Source: Phycisphaerales bacterium
Lineage (GTDB): Bacteria > Planctomycetota > Phycisphaerae > Phycisphaerales > UBA5793
Assembly (NCBI GenBank): GCA_020852515.1
Contig: JADZAS010000013.1
Location: 62,001-126,000 of the forward strand
Length of the DNA: 64,000 nt
Direction: 5' to 3'
Shown here: piece by piece, positions 53,952 through 62,280 of the stretch
How the letters are laid out: each line of letters opens with the position of its first letter
Numbering within the stretch: position 1 is the stretch's first letter
Translations under genes and position numbers: made by a program
Notes under the pieces: model-generated
Databases searched by the model: none
What the model was told of the DNA's origin: nothing
Seen by the model: the letters and a program-made list of their open reading frames with translations, nothing else

Positions 53952-54106
53952 CGAGCCTCCGTTCGCCGCCGGGATCGGGCGGGGCGGGTCGTTTCGCCTC
54001 GCCGTGAGTAGAGACGCACGAGCCGCGCGGGTCTTAGTGCTTTCTGCAATTTCCCCGGCCCGGCAGCAGCGAATCGCATGGCGAGGGCGAGTGGGACCGA
54101 AAAAAA

Positions 54107-54136
54107 CGCAGGCCCGGACACGCGTCCGGGCCTGCG
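54107..54136 (-). terminator. Intrinsic terminator of the AGCS transporter gene
   Basis: CGCAGGCCCGGAC (54107-54119), loop ACGC, GTCCGGGCCTGCG (54124-54136) form a perfect 13-bp stem. On the minus strand it is followed by TTTTTT (complement of 54101-54106), a textbook intrinsic terminator 41 bp after the transporter stop. Confidence 0.85.
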
Positions 54137-54177
54137 GGAATCCTCATTGGCTCAAGACCTGATGCCTTTGAGCCGTC

Positions 54178-56145
54178 TTACTCGACATCCTTGCCTTCCA
54201 TGACATCCTCGAGCGGCGGCGCCTTGTGCGGCCCCTCCATCTCGCCTCGCGCCATGCGGCCGAAGTAGTCCTTGAACGCCCGCATCGCCTGGTAGCCCAT
54301 CGCCACAATGATCGGCACGTTGGCCAGCAGCATGACCCCGGTTCCGAGGTCGGCCAGGACGCCCAGTTGGGCATCGGTCTTGATGAACGCGGGTATGCTC
54401 GCTACGACCGCGAGGAGACAGAAGATGACCTTATACGTCAGCACCGCCCAGGTGCCAAAGAGAAACACCACGCCCTGCTCGCCGTAGTATGACCACGAAA
54501 TCATCGTCGACAGCGCAAAGAGCCAGCAGGTCAGCGTAACGAGCCACTTGCCAAGGCCAGGGATTGCGCGATCAAAGGCATTGCCCGTCAGCGAAGCGCC
54601 GACAAGATCGCGATAAATACCGGTGCTGACCAGTCGCACTTCCGTGCCGTCAGGGGTAACCGGTTCACTCCAGTCCTTCGGGTTTAGCGTCAGACTTGAC
54701 CACGACACGTAGAGATCATCCGTCTTGATCCCGGCTGCCTCGAGACTTTCCTTGAGTTCCCGATGCAAGCGTGCCTGCTTGGGCTTAAGGTCGGCCGGCG
54801 CCTCGCTGAAATCATCCTCGGTTGCCTTCTTGATCTCTCCACCGATGCGAATCCGATTCTGATGCGTGCTCTTGTTCTGGTTGTTCGGCACTTCCGCAAG
54901 CAGGAACAGTCGATTCCCCGGGAGCCAGGCGTCCGGCGCCGGCAGTACGGGAATCTGGTCGAGCCTCGGGGAGGCCTGAACGGTCCACTCCAGTTGCGTC
55001 TTGGCTTCACCGGCGTCGTCCAGCACTGGCTGGTCGTCGTCATCGAGCACGGGCGACACGGCCCTGATGAGTGAGAGGTCGCCGGCGTACTCGCCTTCCG
55101 CTTCACGATTCCAGGTGTTGGTCGAGAGAATGACCAGCGCGGTGAGTGTGCAGACCATGCAGGTATCAACGAAGGGCTCCAGTCCCGCCACGACGCCTTC
55201 GCGCACCGGCTCATCCGTCTTCGCAGCCGAGTGGGCGATAGGCGACGAACCCTGACCGGCTTCATTCGAGAACAGGGCGCGTCGCAGGCCGGTCGTCAGT
55301 CCAAACCACGCGGAAGCACCGAGGAACGCGCCGCCAGCCTCGGTCGGGCTGAAGGCGTCCTGCACGATAAAGAGGAGCATGCTCGGGACGTTCTTGCCCT
55401 GCATGAAGAGCACCACGATGCCCGCGATGATGTACATGCCGCACATGAACGGCACGAGTTTGCCGGCCACCGCGCCGATGCGCTTGATGCCGCCGATGAT
55501 GACCATGGCTGTCAAACTCGCCAGAACGATCCCGGTCGCGATCTGCGGAATGCCGAAATACTGATTGGTGATATTGGCCACATTCCAGACCTGGAACATG
55601 TTGCCGCCGGTGACGGTCGAGATGAGCAGCGTCACGCAGAAGATCGCGCCGATGATCCACGCAATCGGCTTGGCCGCTCCGCCCACCCGGTCACCGAACC
55701 CGCGCTTGATGACCCACATCGCCCCGCCGTGCGGATTGTCCGGATCACTCGTATCCCGGTACAGCATCGCCAGCGTCACCTCGACGCTCTTGATCGCCAT
55801 GCCCAGGAAGCCCACGACCCACATCCAGAAAACCGCGCCTGGCCCGCCGACGGCCACCGCCACGGCCACGCCGCCGATGTTGCCCAGTCCGACAGTCGCG
55901 GAAAGCGCCGCCGACAGAGCCTGAAAGTGGTTGATGGCGCCCGGATCGTTCTTGTCGTCGTACTTGCCGCGGATCACGGACACGCCGTGCGTGAGGGCCC
56001 GGAACTGGATGAACTTGCTCCAGATCGTGAACAGCAGGCCGACTCCCAGCAGCACCACAAACGTGTGCTGGCCCCAGAGAATCTCGTCCACGAAAGTCGG
56101 CACGTACCTGTTGTACAGATCGAGAAACGCCTGCAGTGGATTCAT
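54178..56145 (-). CDS. Sodium:alanine symporter (AGCS family) with extra domain
   Basis: This 655-residue membrane protein imports alanine or glycine with Na+. AGCS features are FRALTHGVSVIRGKYD, FQALSAALSATVGLGNIGGV, GPGAVFWMWVVGFLGMAIKS and LRRALFSNEAGQGSSPIAHS. The family usually has 450-550 residues; here residues about 355-515 are a polar insert between membrane helices (DDDDQPVLDDAGEAK, RLFLLAEVPNNQNKSTHQNR, RELKESLEAAGIKTDDLYVS). ATG 56145 follows AAGGAGTATCGC. It is divergent from an NSS transporter gene. Confidence 0.92.
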   Translation of the reverse strand: MNPLQAFLDLYNRYVPTFVDEILWGQHTFVVLLGVGLLFTIWSKFIQFRALTHGVSVIRGKYDDKNDPGAINHFQALSAALSATVGLGNIGGVAVAVAVGGPGAVFWMWVVGFLGMAIKSVEVTLAMLYRDTSDPDNPHGGAMWVIKRGFGDRVGGAAKPIAWIIGAIFCVTLLISTVTGGNMFQVWNVANITNQYFGIPQIATGIVLASLTAMVIIGGIKRIGAVAGKLVPFMCGMYIIAGIVVLFMQGKNVPSMLLFIVQDAFSPTEAGGAFLGASAWFGLTTGLRRALFSNEAGQGSSPIAHSAAKTDEPVREGVVAGLEPFVDTCMVCTLTALVILSTNTWNREAEGEYAGDLSLIRAVSPVLDDDDQPVLDDAGEAKTQLEWTVQASPRLDQIPVLPAPDAWLPGNRLFLLAEVPNNQNKSTHQNRIRIGGEIKKATEDDFSEAPADLKPKQARLHRELKESLEAAGIKTDDLYVSWSSLTLNPKDWSEPVTPDGTEVRLVSTGIYRDLVGASLTGNAFDRAIPGLGKWLVTLTCWLFALSTMISWSYYGEQGVVFLFGTWAVLTYKVIFCLLAVVASIPAFIKTDAQLGVLADLGTGVMLLANVPIIVAMGYQAMRAFKDYFGRMARGEMEGPHKAPPLEDVMEGKDVE

Positions 56146-56174
56146 GCGATACTCCTTGACGACACGGACGCCTC

Positions 56175-56211
56175 AGGGACACGGGGGCGGTGTAGGGACA
56201 CGGGGCGGTGT
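56175..56211. repeat. Tandem duplication of a 18-19 bp unit
   Basis: AGGGACACGGGGGCGGTGT (56175-56193) is followed directly by AGGGACACGGGGCGGTGT (56194-56211), differing by one G. It lies in the 213-bp region between the divergent transporter genes, close to the AGCS start. It could be a pair of regulator sites or replication slippage. Confidence 0.45.
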
Positions 56212-56358
56212 ATGGTCTCCGACCCGCGCGGCCGAGTCAATCCCGATCGCCATTTGCAAAGCCCGACACGCCGCCTTGGCCGATACGCTTATAGTGCCGC
56301 CCAGCCCCGATCACGGCGCCTAATTCATCGTTCATCCATCGCGAGGAGTCAGCACGAC

Positions 56359-58128
56359 ATGGCAGAATCACGTGGCCAGTGGGGATCTCGATTCGGCTTC
56401 GTCCTCGCCGCCGCCGGCTCGGCCGTCGGGCTCGGGAACATCTGGAAGTTCCCCTACATCACCGGCGAAAACGGCGGCGGACTCTTCGTCCTCATCTACC
56501 TCATCTGCATCGCGCTGGTTGGCATACCCATCATGATGGCCGAAATCATGATCGGCCGGGCCGCGCAAAAGCAGCCCGTCGCCGCGTTCCATACGCTCCA
56601 GGGCGGCCGCAGCGCCTGGGCGGGCGTGGGCTGGCTGGGCCTGCTCGCCGGTTTCATCATCCTGTCCTACTACATCGTCGTCGCAGGCTGGGCGATGGAC
56701 TTCACCCTCAAGGCCGCCGCCAACTTCACCCAGCCCATCAGCGAGGTCGCCAACCTCGAGGCGACCAGGTACCGCGTCGACACGCCCGTCGCTGAAATGC
56801 GCGACACGCTTGTGCAGCGCCGCGCGGCCGATCTCTCACGCGACCCCATCAGGACCATCCAGGCGGAACTCAGGCCTTCCGTATGGAAGACCTACGGCCT
56901 CTTCGAAGCCGTCGTCAAAGGGTCCGGCGATCCAGAGGCGGCTCGCGCGATCCTCCTCGAAGAGCCCGAATTCCGCGCGGCCGTCCGGGCGGTGGAGGAA
57001 CTCAGCCCGGCAATTGACGAAGTCGAAAAGAAAGCCGAGCAGAGCGCGATCGATGAATACGCCGGCTCGACTGACACGCAGATCCGTGATCAAGCCGAGA
57101 CCGTCAAACGCCGCGCCGTCGTCTTCGATCGGGTGCAGGCGGCGTTTCTCGACGTGGCGCAGGACGGCTGGACCAGCATGTTTTGGGCCGCCATCTTCAT
57201 GCTCATCACCATCCTCATCGTCGCCGCCGGCGTCAGCGACGGCATCGAACGATCCTGCATGATCATGATGCCCGCCTTGCTGCTGCTCATCCTCGCCATG
57301 GTCCTCTACGGCATGACGACCGACGGGTTCGGCCAGGCCGTGAGCTTCATCTTCAAGCCCGACATTCACAAGCTCAAGCCCAGCGGCATCCTCGAAGCGC
57401 TCGGCCACTCCTTCTTCACTCTCTCGCTGGGCATGGGCGCCATGATCACTTACGGCTCATACCAGAGGACCAAAGGAGGACTGCTCGGTCAGTCCGTCGC
57501 CATTGCCGGCTTCGATACTCTCGTCGCCCTGCTTGCCTGCCTGATGATCTTCCCAATCACCTTTGCCTACGGCCAGGAGCCCAGCGCGGGACCCGGCCTG
57601 GTCTTCATGAGCATGCCACTGGCGTTTGCCGAGATCGGGCGCGGCGGCATGCTGCTGGCCATCATGTTCTTCTCGCTGCTCACCTTCGCCGCCCTCACCT
57701 CTTCCATCTCGCTGCTCGAAGTCGTCGCATCCTACTTCATCGACGAGCATGGCTGGAAGCGCCACCGTGCTGCGTGGACACTGGGCATCGTCATCTTTGC
57801 CTTCGGCGTGCCCTCTGCGTTTGCCATGTCTTCCAGCTTCCCCATGCACGGCTGGCAGCCGAGTTTCGGCAAGAACTTCTTCGACACCATGGATTACCTT
57901 GCGTCCAACTGGATGCTGCCCCTCGGCGGCCTGTTCATCGCCCTCTACGCAGGCTGGGTCATGCCCGCGCGATTGCGCGACGCGGAACTCACTGGTATGT
58001 CGACTGCCCTCGCCATGGGCTGGCTCATGCTCATCCGTGTGGTCGCCCCGCTGCTTGTCATCATCGTGCTCATGCAGAAAGTCGGCCTCCTCGACGCGGA
58101 TGAGTTCTTTTACGGACTCGTGCATTGA
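56359..58128 (+). CDS. Na+-dependent transporter of the NSS/SNF family with long loop
   Basis: This 589-residue protein starts at ATG 56359 behind GCGAGGAGTC. The start GQWGSRFGFVLAAAGSAVGL followed by GNIWKFPYI is the NSS signature for Na+-coupled uptake of amino acids. Helix 1-3 features (GGGLFVLIYLICIALVGIPI, AEIMIGRAAQKQP) and GMGAMITYGSYQ are typical. Between helices 3 and 4, residues about 125-268 form a charged, mostly helical insert, far longer than the usual loop of bacterial members. The open frame extends far upstream to 55231, but that part overlaps the divergent gene and is rejected. Confidence 0.92.
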   Translation: MAESRGQWGSRFGFVLAAAGSAVGLGNIWKFPYITGENGGGLFVLIYLICIALVGIPIMMAEIMIGRAAQKQPVAAFHTLQGGRSAWAGVGWLGLLAGFIILSYYIVVAGWAMDFTLKAAANFTQPISEVANLEATRYRVDTPVAEMRDTLVQRRAADLSRDPIRTIQAELRPSVWKTYGLFEAVVKGSGDPEAARAILLEEPEFRAAVRAVEELSPAIDEVEKKAEQSAIDEYAGSTDTQIRDQAETVKRRAVVFDRVQAAFLDVAQDGWTSMFWAAIFMLITILIVAAGVSDGIERSCMIMMPALLLLILAMVLYGMTTDGFGQAVSFIFKPDIHKLKPSGILEALGHSFFTLSLGMGAMITYGSYQRTKGGLLGQSVAIAGFDTLVALLACLMIFPITFAYGQEPSAGPGLVFMSMPLAFAEIGRGGMLLAIMFFSLLTFAALTSSISLLEVVASYFIDEHGWKRHRAAWTLGIVIFAFGVPSAFAMSSSFPMHGWQPSFGKNFFDTMDYLASNWMLPLGGLFIALYAGWVMPARLRDAELTGMSTALAMGWLMLIRVVAPLLVIIVLMQKVGLLDADEFFYGLVH

Positions 58129-58163
58129 CGGCGAAGTGAACCGCTGTCAAGTCGGAAGACGAC

Positions 58164-58192
58164 AAGGCCCCGGCACGGTGTGTCGGGGCTTT
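58164..58192 (-). terminator. Terminator hairpin after the gene at 58228
   Basis: AAGGCCCCGGCAC (58164-58176), loop GGT, GTGTCGGGGCTTT (58180-58192) pair over 13 bp with two G-U pairs. It shares its core with the hairpins at 18571 and 59225. It lies between convergent genes and may serve both. Confidence 0.7.
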
Positions 58193-58227
58193 GGGCGGGT
58201 GTCGAACTCTGAATCGGCGCGCAATCG

Positions 58228-59112
58228 TCAGTTGAACGTGAAATCAACCAAGTTGCTCACCTTGCAACTCGACTGCTCAACCGCCTGCAGAAGCACGCGC
58301 CGACCGCTCGCGGCGGGCGGGACGAAGCGGGTGAGATCCGTGTCGCCGAACACGTCGGCCACTTGGCTGCCGGCGATGATCGGAGCGTTCATTCCCACGG
58401 TCACCCCTGGGCAGCCGGGAACGTTGGTCGATCCGCTTCGCAGCCCATAGATGAAGTGCACCCGCGCGCCCGGCGTGGCGCCGTGGGCTGAGAAGACGTT
58501 GTTCACCCCGGCCGTTCCCGGCGACGGTGCATCAAGCGCAAAAGTCCCAAGCCGGACTGTCACGGTGTCAATCAGGATGTACACCACATCATCGCCGCTG
58601 GGCCCGGCGGAAAGGAGCAGTTCATCGAACTCGGCTCCGCCCAGCGAAAGAAGATTGTGTCGCACGAATCCTCCCGTCGAAAGCGTCACAGTGTCGCTGG
58701 CGACGAGTTGGCCGCCGAGAAACGCTTCCAGCGTGAGGGTGCGGTTGTTGTGCAGGTTGCCGAAGTCGTACACGTGAATGCTCGCGGTGTCGGCGCGCCC
58801 GGAGACGGGTTCGATGTGCAGCGAACCGAACTGCCCGAATGACGCGGCGTTACCCGGCACCCACCCGCCGAACGCCAGCGCATTTGGAGCGCTGAAGCCC
58901 GGCTGACCCGCAAGCGTTCCGTCGGCACGGTCAGCCATCATCATGCTCGGCGGGGGCTCGCTGCGATTGTCGTACTCGAAGAACCGCATTCCCGCTTCGA
59001 CGAACTCTTCGCCACCCGCCCCTTCCGGATAAGCATCAAACGTGGCGGTCTGTCCCATTGCGGCTGCAGAGCCCAGCAGCAGGGCTGCTGCAATCGAGAT
59101 TCCCGACTTCAT
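58228..59112 (-). CDS. Exported protein, tandem paralogue 1
   Basis: This 294-residue protein starts at ATG 59112 behind AAAGGGGAACAGG with signal peptide MKSGISIAAALLLGSAAAMG. The body is beta-rich: TATFDAYPEGAGGEEFVEAG, FFEYDNRSEPPPSMMMADRA, SLHIEPVSGRADTASIHVYD. It resembles the next protein (59288) along its full length. The C terminus (about residue 200 on) has a variant of the shared module: HGATPGARVHFIYGLRSGST, VPGCPGVTVGM, VLLQAVEQSSCKVSNLVDF. The function is unknown. Confidence 0.83.
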   Translation of the reverse strand: MKSGISIAAALLLGSAAAMGQTATFDAYPEGAGGEEFVEAGMRFFEYDNRSEPPPSMMMADRADGTLAGQPGFSAPNALAFGGWVPGNAASFGQFGSLHIEPVSGRADTASIHVYDFGNLHNNRTLTLEAFLGGQLVASDTVTLSTGGFVRHNLLSLGGAEFDELLLSAGPSGDDVVYILIDTVTVRLGTFALDAPSPGTAGVNNVFSAHGATPGARVHFIYGLRSGSTNVPGCPGVTVGMNAPIIAGSQVADVFGDTDLTRFVPPAASGRRVLLQAVEQSSCKVSNLVDFTFN

Positions 59113-59224
59113 CCTGTTCCCCTTTCTCTGACGGAGGTGCGCCCGCGGCGAGGTCGCATCAAGCAAGTGTGCGCTCCAGAACTGGTTTCAACAACGGGGA
59201 AACGGCCGCGATTGCGCGAATCGA

Positions 59225-59253
59225 AAAGCCCCGGCACTCCGTGCCGGGGCTTT
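59225..59253 (-). terminator. Terminator hairpin after the gene at 59288
   Basis: AAAGCCCCGGCAC (59225-59237), loop TCC, GTGCCGGGGCTTT (59241-59253) form a perfect 13-bp stem with U-rich ends on both strands. It is nearly identical to the hairpin at 58164, matching the duplication of the gene it follows. Confidence 0.85.
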
Positions 59254-59287
59254 GGATCGATACCGAAATCTGAGCGGACCGGCGGCG

Positions 59288-60184
59288 TCAGTTGAACGTG
59301 AAATCAACCAGGTTGCTCACCGTGCAGCTCGACTGCTCCACCGCCTGGATCAGCACGCGCCGGCCGCTGGCGCCGCCGGGCACGAACTTGACGAGCACTG
59401 CATCTCCAGTGTTGCTCGCGATGGCGCTGCCGGCGATGGCCGGCGAGGCCATATCCACCGTCACGCCCGGGCAGCCGGGCACGTTGGTCGAACCCGTGCG
59501 CAGGCTGTAGACGAAGTGGACTCGGGCGCCGGGCGTGGCGTCGTGCGCCTCAAAGGTGTTGTTGACGCCGGCGTTTCCCGGCGCCGGCGGATCAAGGGAG
59601 AGTTCGCCGCCACCCTGGAAATTGACGGTGACGGTATCGACAAGGATGAACGCGACGTCCGTCGTGTTGGGCCCGGCGAACATCCGCAGGTGGTCAAACT
59701 CAGGGCCGTCGATGTTCAACTGGCTGTGCCGGATGGAAAACCCGCTGGGCAGGTTGATGGTATCGGTGCCCACGACGTTGCCGTTGAGCGTGGCTTCGAG
59801 GTTGAGCGTGATTCCCGGGTCGTTGCCGAACGAGTAGATGTTGACAATCGCCAGGTCGGCCGTGCCGCTGACGGGTTCGATCTCCATCGAGCCGAAGCGC
59901 GTGAACGCGGCGCCGTTGCCGGGCGAATAGCCGCCAAAGCCCAGCGTGTTGGGCGGGGTGAACTCCGGCTGGCCGGTGAGATTGCCGTCGGCCCACTCGG
60001 CGACCATCATGCTCGGCGGCGGATCGAGGCGGTTGTCGTACTGGTAGAAGCGGATCCCGCCGTCGGTGAAGTCGCGGCCGATGGCGCCCTCCGGAAACGA
60101 GTCGAAGTTGGCCACCTGCCCGAATGAAGCGCCGGCCGCAGCCAGAAGCGCAGCGAACGCCAGAGATGCCCTTGCCTTGATCAT
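59288..60184 (-). CDS. Exported protein, tandem paralogue 2
   Basis: This 298-residue protein starts at ATG 60184 behind GGGAGAAAAAG with signal peptide IKARASLAFAALLAAAGASF. It is a clear paralogue of the protein at 58228: VANFDSFPEGAIGRDFTDGG, FYQYDNRLDPPPSMMVAEWA and SMEIEPVSGTADLAIVNIYS match that protein position by position. The C-terminal module reads HDATPGARVHFVYSLRTGST, VPGCPGVTVDM, VLIQAVEQSSCTVSNLVDF. The two genes lie in tandem with 175 bp between, and each has its own terminator. Confidence 0.83.
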   Translation of the reverse strand: MIKARASLAFAALLAAAGASFGQVANFDSFPEGAIGRDFTDGGIRFYQYDNRLDPPPSMMVAEWADGNLTGQPEFTPPNTLGFGGYSPGNGAAFTRFGSMEIEPVSGTADLAIVNIYSFGNDPGITLNLEATLNGNVVGTDTINLPSGFSIRHSQLNIDGPEFDHLRMFAGPNTTDVAFILVDTVTVNFQGGGELSLDPPAPGNAGVNNTFEAHDATPGARVHFVYSLRTGSTNVPGCPGVTVDMASPAIAGSAIASNTGDAVLVKFVPGGASGRRVLIQAVEQSSCTVSNLVDFTFN

Positions 60185-60335
60185 CTTTTTCTCCCTTTCC
60201 TTGGTGTGTGAGCGGAGCGAGCGGCCGGGCGCCTCTGCAGCGCCCGTCGCCAATGAAGAGAGTGTCGCCGATGCGCGACGCTTCGTCAATAGGAAAAGCA
60301 ACTGAATCCCCGTTTCGCGCCGCCGATGGGAGAAT

Positions 60336-60701
60336 TCAGCTGACCACGAACGTCGCTTCGCAGCCTGGCGCTTCGGTGACGCTGACGCGATCGAGCCGCA
60401 CGCCCGCGGGCAGACCGGGCCGCAGCCGCTCGGCGATGTGCTGGGCGACGCGTTCGGCCGATGCGTTTCGCCCCCGAAAAGCCTCGGCGTCGTTGAGATT
60501 CGCATTCTGAAAGGGTGCGATGACGGCGTCAATGACCTCTTCCAGAGCGTGGAAGTCGCACAGCAAGCCGTCCGCGTCCAGACGATCGCCGGCGACGATG
60601 ACCGTCACGCGCCAGTCGTGGCCGTGCAGGGGCTCGGCAGCGCCGCCGAGCGTCAGGGCGTGGGCGGCTGAAAACACCCGTTTCACACTGAGTTGGAACA
60701 T
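60336..60701 (-). CDS. 6-pyruvoyltetrahydropterin synthase family, PTPS-III-like
   Basis: This 121-residue enzyme has the PTPS/QueD zinc site: His14 in FSAAHAL and His26/His28 in EPLHGHDW. QueD and eukaryotic PTPS use a catalytic Cys in CxxxHGH; here there is no Cys and the motif is ExxHGH with Glu23. That motif marks the PTPS-III group, known to replace FolB (dihydroneopterin aldolase) in folate synthesis in diverse bacteria. The C-terminal VSVTEAPGCEATF contains the substrate-binding Glu. TACGAT lies 6 nt before ATG 60701, so the mRNA is probably leaderless. Confidence 0.9.
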   Translation of the reverse strand: MFQLSVKRVFSAAHALTLGGAAEPLHGHDWRVTVIVAGDRLDADGLLCDFHALEEVIDAVIAPFQNANLNDAEAFRGRNASAERVAQHIAERLRPGLPAGVRLDRVSVTEAPGCEATFVVS

Positions 60702-60825
60702 GGGCGGATCGTAGCGCGGCAAAAAGCCGCTCTTTTGCGGCCGGCTTCCGAGTTGCCGCTCAATCGGGCCTCATTATCGGCCGATGGGCTGTGGGAAACG
60801 TCACCCCAGCGGGCGAGAAGACCAG

Positions 60826-62238
60826 ATGCGAGAGATCACCATTCACAATCTGCGCGCGGGCAACGTGCTGCCGCTCGATCTGTACTCGATCTACGGCATC
60901 AAACTGCTGGCGCGCCGGACCACCATCACACCGGCGCTGCTCGAACACCTTTCGACAATTGGGCCTCGCTTTTACCTCGCCGACAACGCCCGGGCCTTCG
61001 CCCCGCTGGCCGTGCTGCGGGAAGTGCACCCGGCGGATCTGAAGCGCAACGACCGGGCCAGGAGCGATCTGGTCGGGCTCGGCGGGCGCGTCACGGCCCA
61101 GGCCGGCGCCGTGCTCGAGCCGCACCATCTCGATGCGCTCGCCTCCGGGGCCTTTGAAGTCGTGCGCAGCGAGCCCGAGCACATCGCGGCCTGGCGCCGC
61201 AAAGTGTCCAATGAGATTCTCGAGCGTCGACAGCACCAGTGGCTGACGCTCGATCAGAACGCGCCGGTGGAGGATGATGCGCTCGGCCTGGGCAAGAGCA
61301 CCCAAGGGAGCTGGCCGGGCATCGAAGAAATCATCGCTTGGCGCGACGAGCGCGTGGACCTGCTGCGCGGACAGTACGCGCGCCTGCTGGCGGGGCTACC
61401 CGTGGAACTCGCGCTGCTCTACCGGATGGTCGATGAACTCATCGGCATGCTGCGTCGAAGCCCGAGCCACTATGCGCAGATCGCGCTGCTGTGCCCGCGC
61501 GCCGCCGACTACCTGCCCGACCACGCCCTGAGCACCGCGGCCCTGGCGATCAGCATTGCGGCGCGGCGGTCCTGGCCGGTTGAGCACATCCGCTTGGCCG
61601 GCCTCGCCGGCCTCGTGCACGACGTCGGCATGCTCCTGCTGCCTCAACGCCTGCGCACGGAAGCTGAAGACCTCGATGAGGTGGACCGCGCCCGGGTGCT
61701 GCGACATACGGCCTACTCGGTCGCCCTGCTCGACGACGTCATCGACCTGCCTGACGCAGTGGTCTGCGCTGCCTACCGGCATCACGAGCGCGACAATGGC
61801 AAGGGTTACCCCGAGGGCCTGCGGGCGCGCGGGATCGGCGATCTCGCCCGGCTGCTGGCCGTGGCCGACATGGCCGCCGCGCTCAATGAGCCTCGCCCCT
61901 TCCGCCCCCAGCCGCTGGCGCACGAGGCAATCCAGACGATGGTGCAGTACGGCGTGGATGGGTTCATCCACCGGCCGCTGGTCCGGGCTCTCGTCGAGAC
62001 CGTCGGCCTGTATCCGATCGGCAGTTACGTGCGACTCTCGAGTGAGCGCCTGGCCCTGGTCGTGGGCATGCACATCGATGCCCCGGACCGGCCCATCGTG
62101 CGGCTGTGCGACGAGCACGGCTGCATGCACGGCGACGTGATCGACCTGACGCGCAACGAGCCGTGGGAACTGTTCGTTCTGGACGGCACGAAAGGTCCGG
62201 GCGAGGAGTTGGCGCGCCGGAACCGGCTGGCCGGCTGA
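60826..62238 (+). CDS. HD-GYP domain protein, predicted c-di-GMP phosphodiesterase
   Basis: This 470-residue cytoplasmic protein starts at ATG 60826 behind GAGAAG. Residues about 1-220 are an N-terminal part without receiver or PAS features (REITIHNLRAGNVLPLDLYS, LARRTTITPALLEHL). Residues about 235-400 hold the HD-GYP domain: GLAGLVHDVGMLLLPQRL with His265-Asp266, AAYRHHERDNGKGYPEGLRA (HHE at 319-321, GYP at 327-329). HD-GYP proteins hydrolyse c-di-GMP; all metal ligands seem present. A short C-terminal PilZ-like or beta domain follows (YPIGSYVRLSSERLALVVGM). The regulatory input is unknown. Confidence 0.9.
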   Translation: MREITIHNLRAGNVLPLDLYSIYGIKLLARRTTITPALLEHLSTIGPRFYLADNARAFAPLAVLREVHPADLKRNDRARSDLVGLGGRVTAQAGAVLEPHHLDALASGAFEVVRSEPEHIAAWRRKVSNEILERRQHQWLTLDQNAPVEDDALGLGKSTQGSWPGIEEIIAWRDERVDLLRGQYARLLAGLPVELALLYRMVDELIGMLRRSPSHYAQIALLCPRAADYLPDHALSTAALAISIAARRSWPVEHIRLAGLAGLVHDVGMLLLPQRLRTEAEDLDEVDRARVLRHTAYSVALLDDVIDLPDAVVCAAYRHHERDNGKGYPEGLRARGIGDLARLLAVADMAAALNEPRPFRPQPLAHEAIQTMVQYGVDGFIHRPLVRALVETVGLYPIGSYVRLSSERLALVVGMHIDAPDRPIVRLCDEHGCMHGDVIDLTRNEPWELFVLDGTKGPGEELARRNRLAG

Positions 62239-62280
62239 CCGGCTCACCGGCCAAACCTGCCCGCCTATGCTCCGCACGTC

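Noticed and set aside
55231-56358. N-terminal extension of the NSS transporter frame
   Set aside because: The extension overlaps the divergent AGCS gene antisense and contains charged noise; ATG 56359 has a Shine-Dalgarno sequence and gives a standard NSS N terminus.
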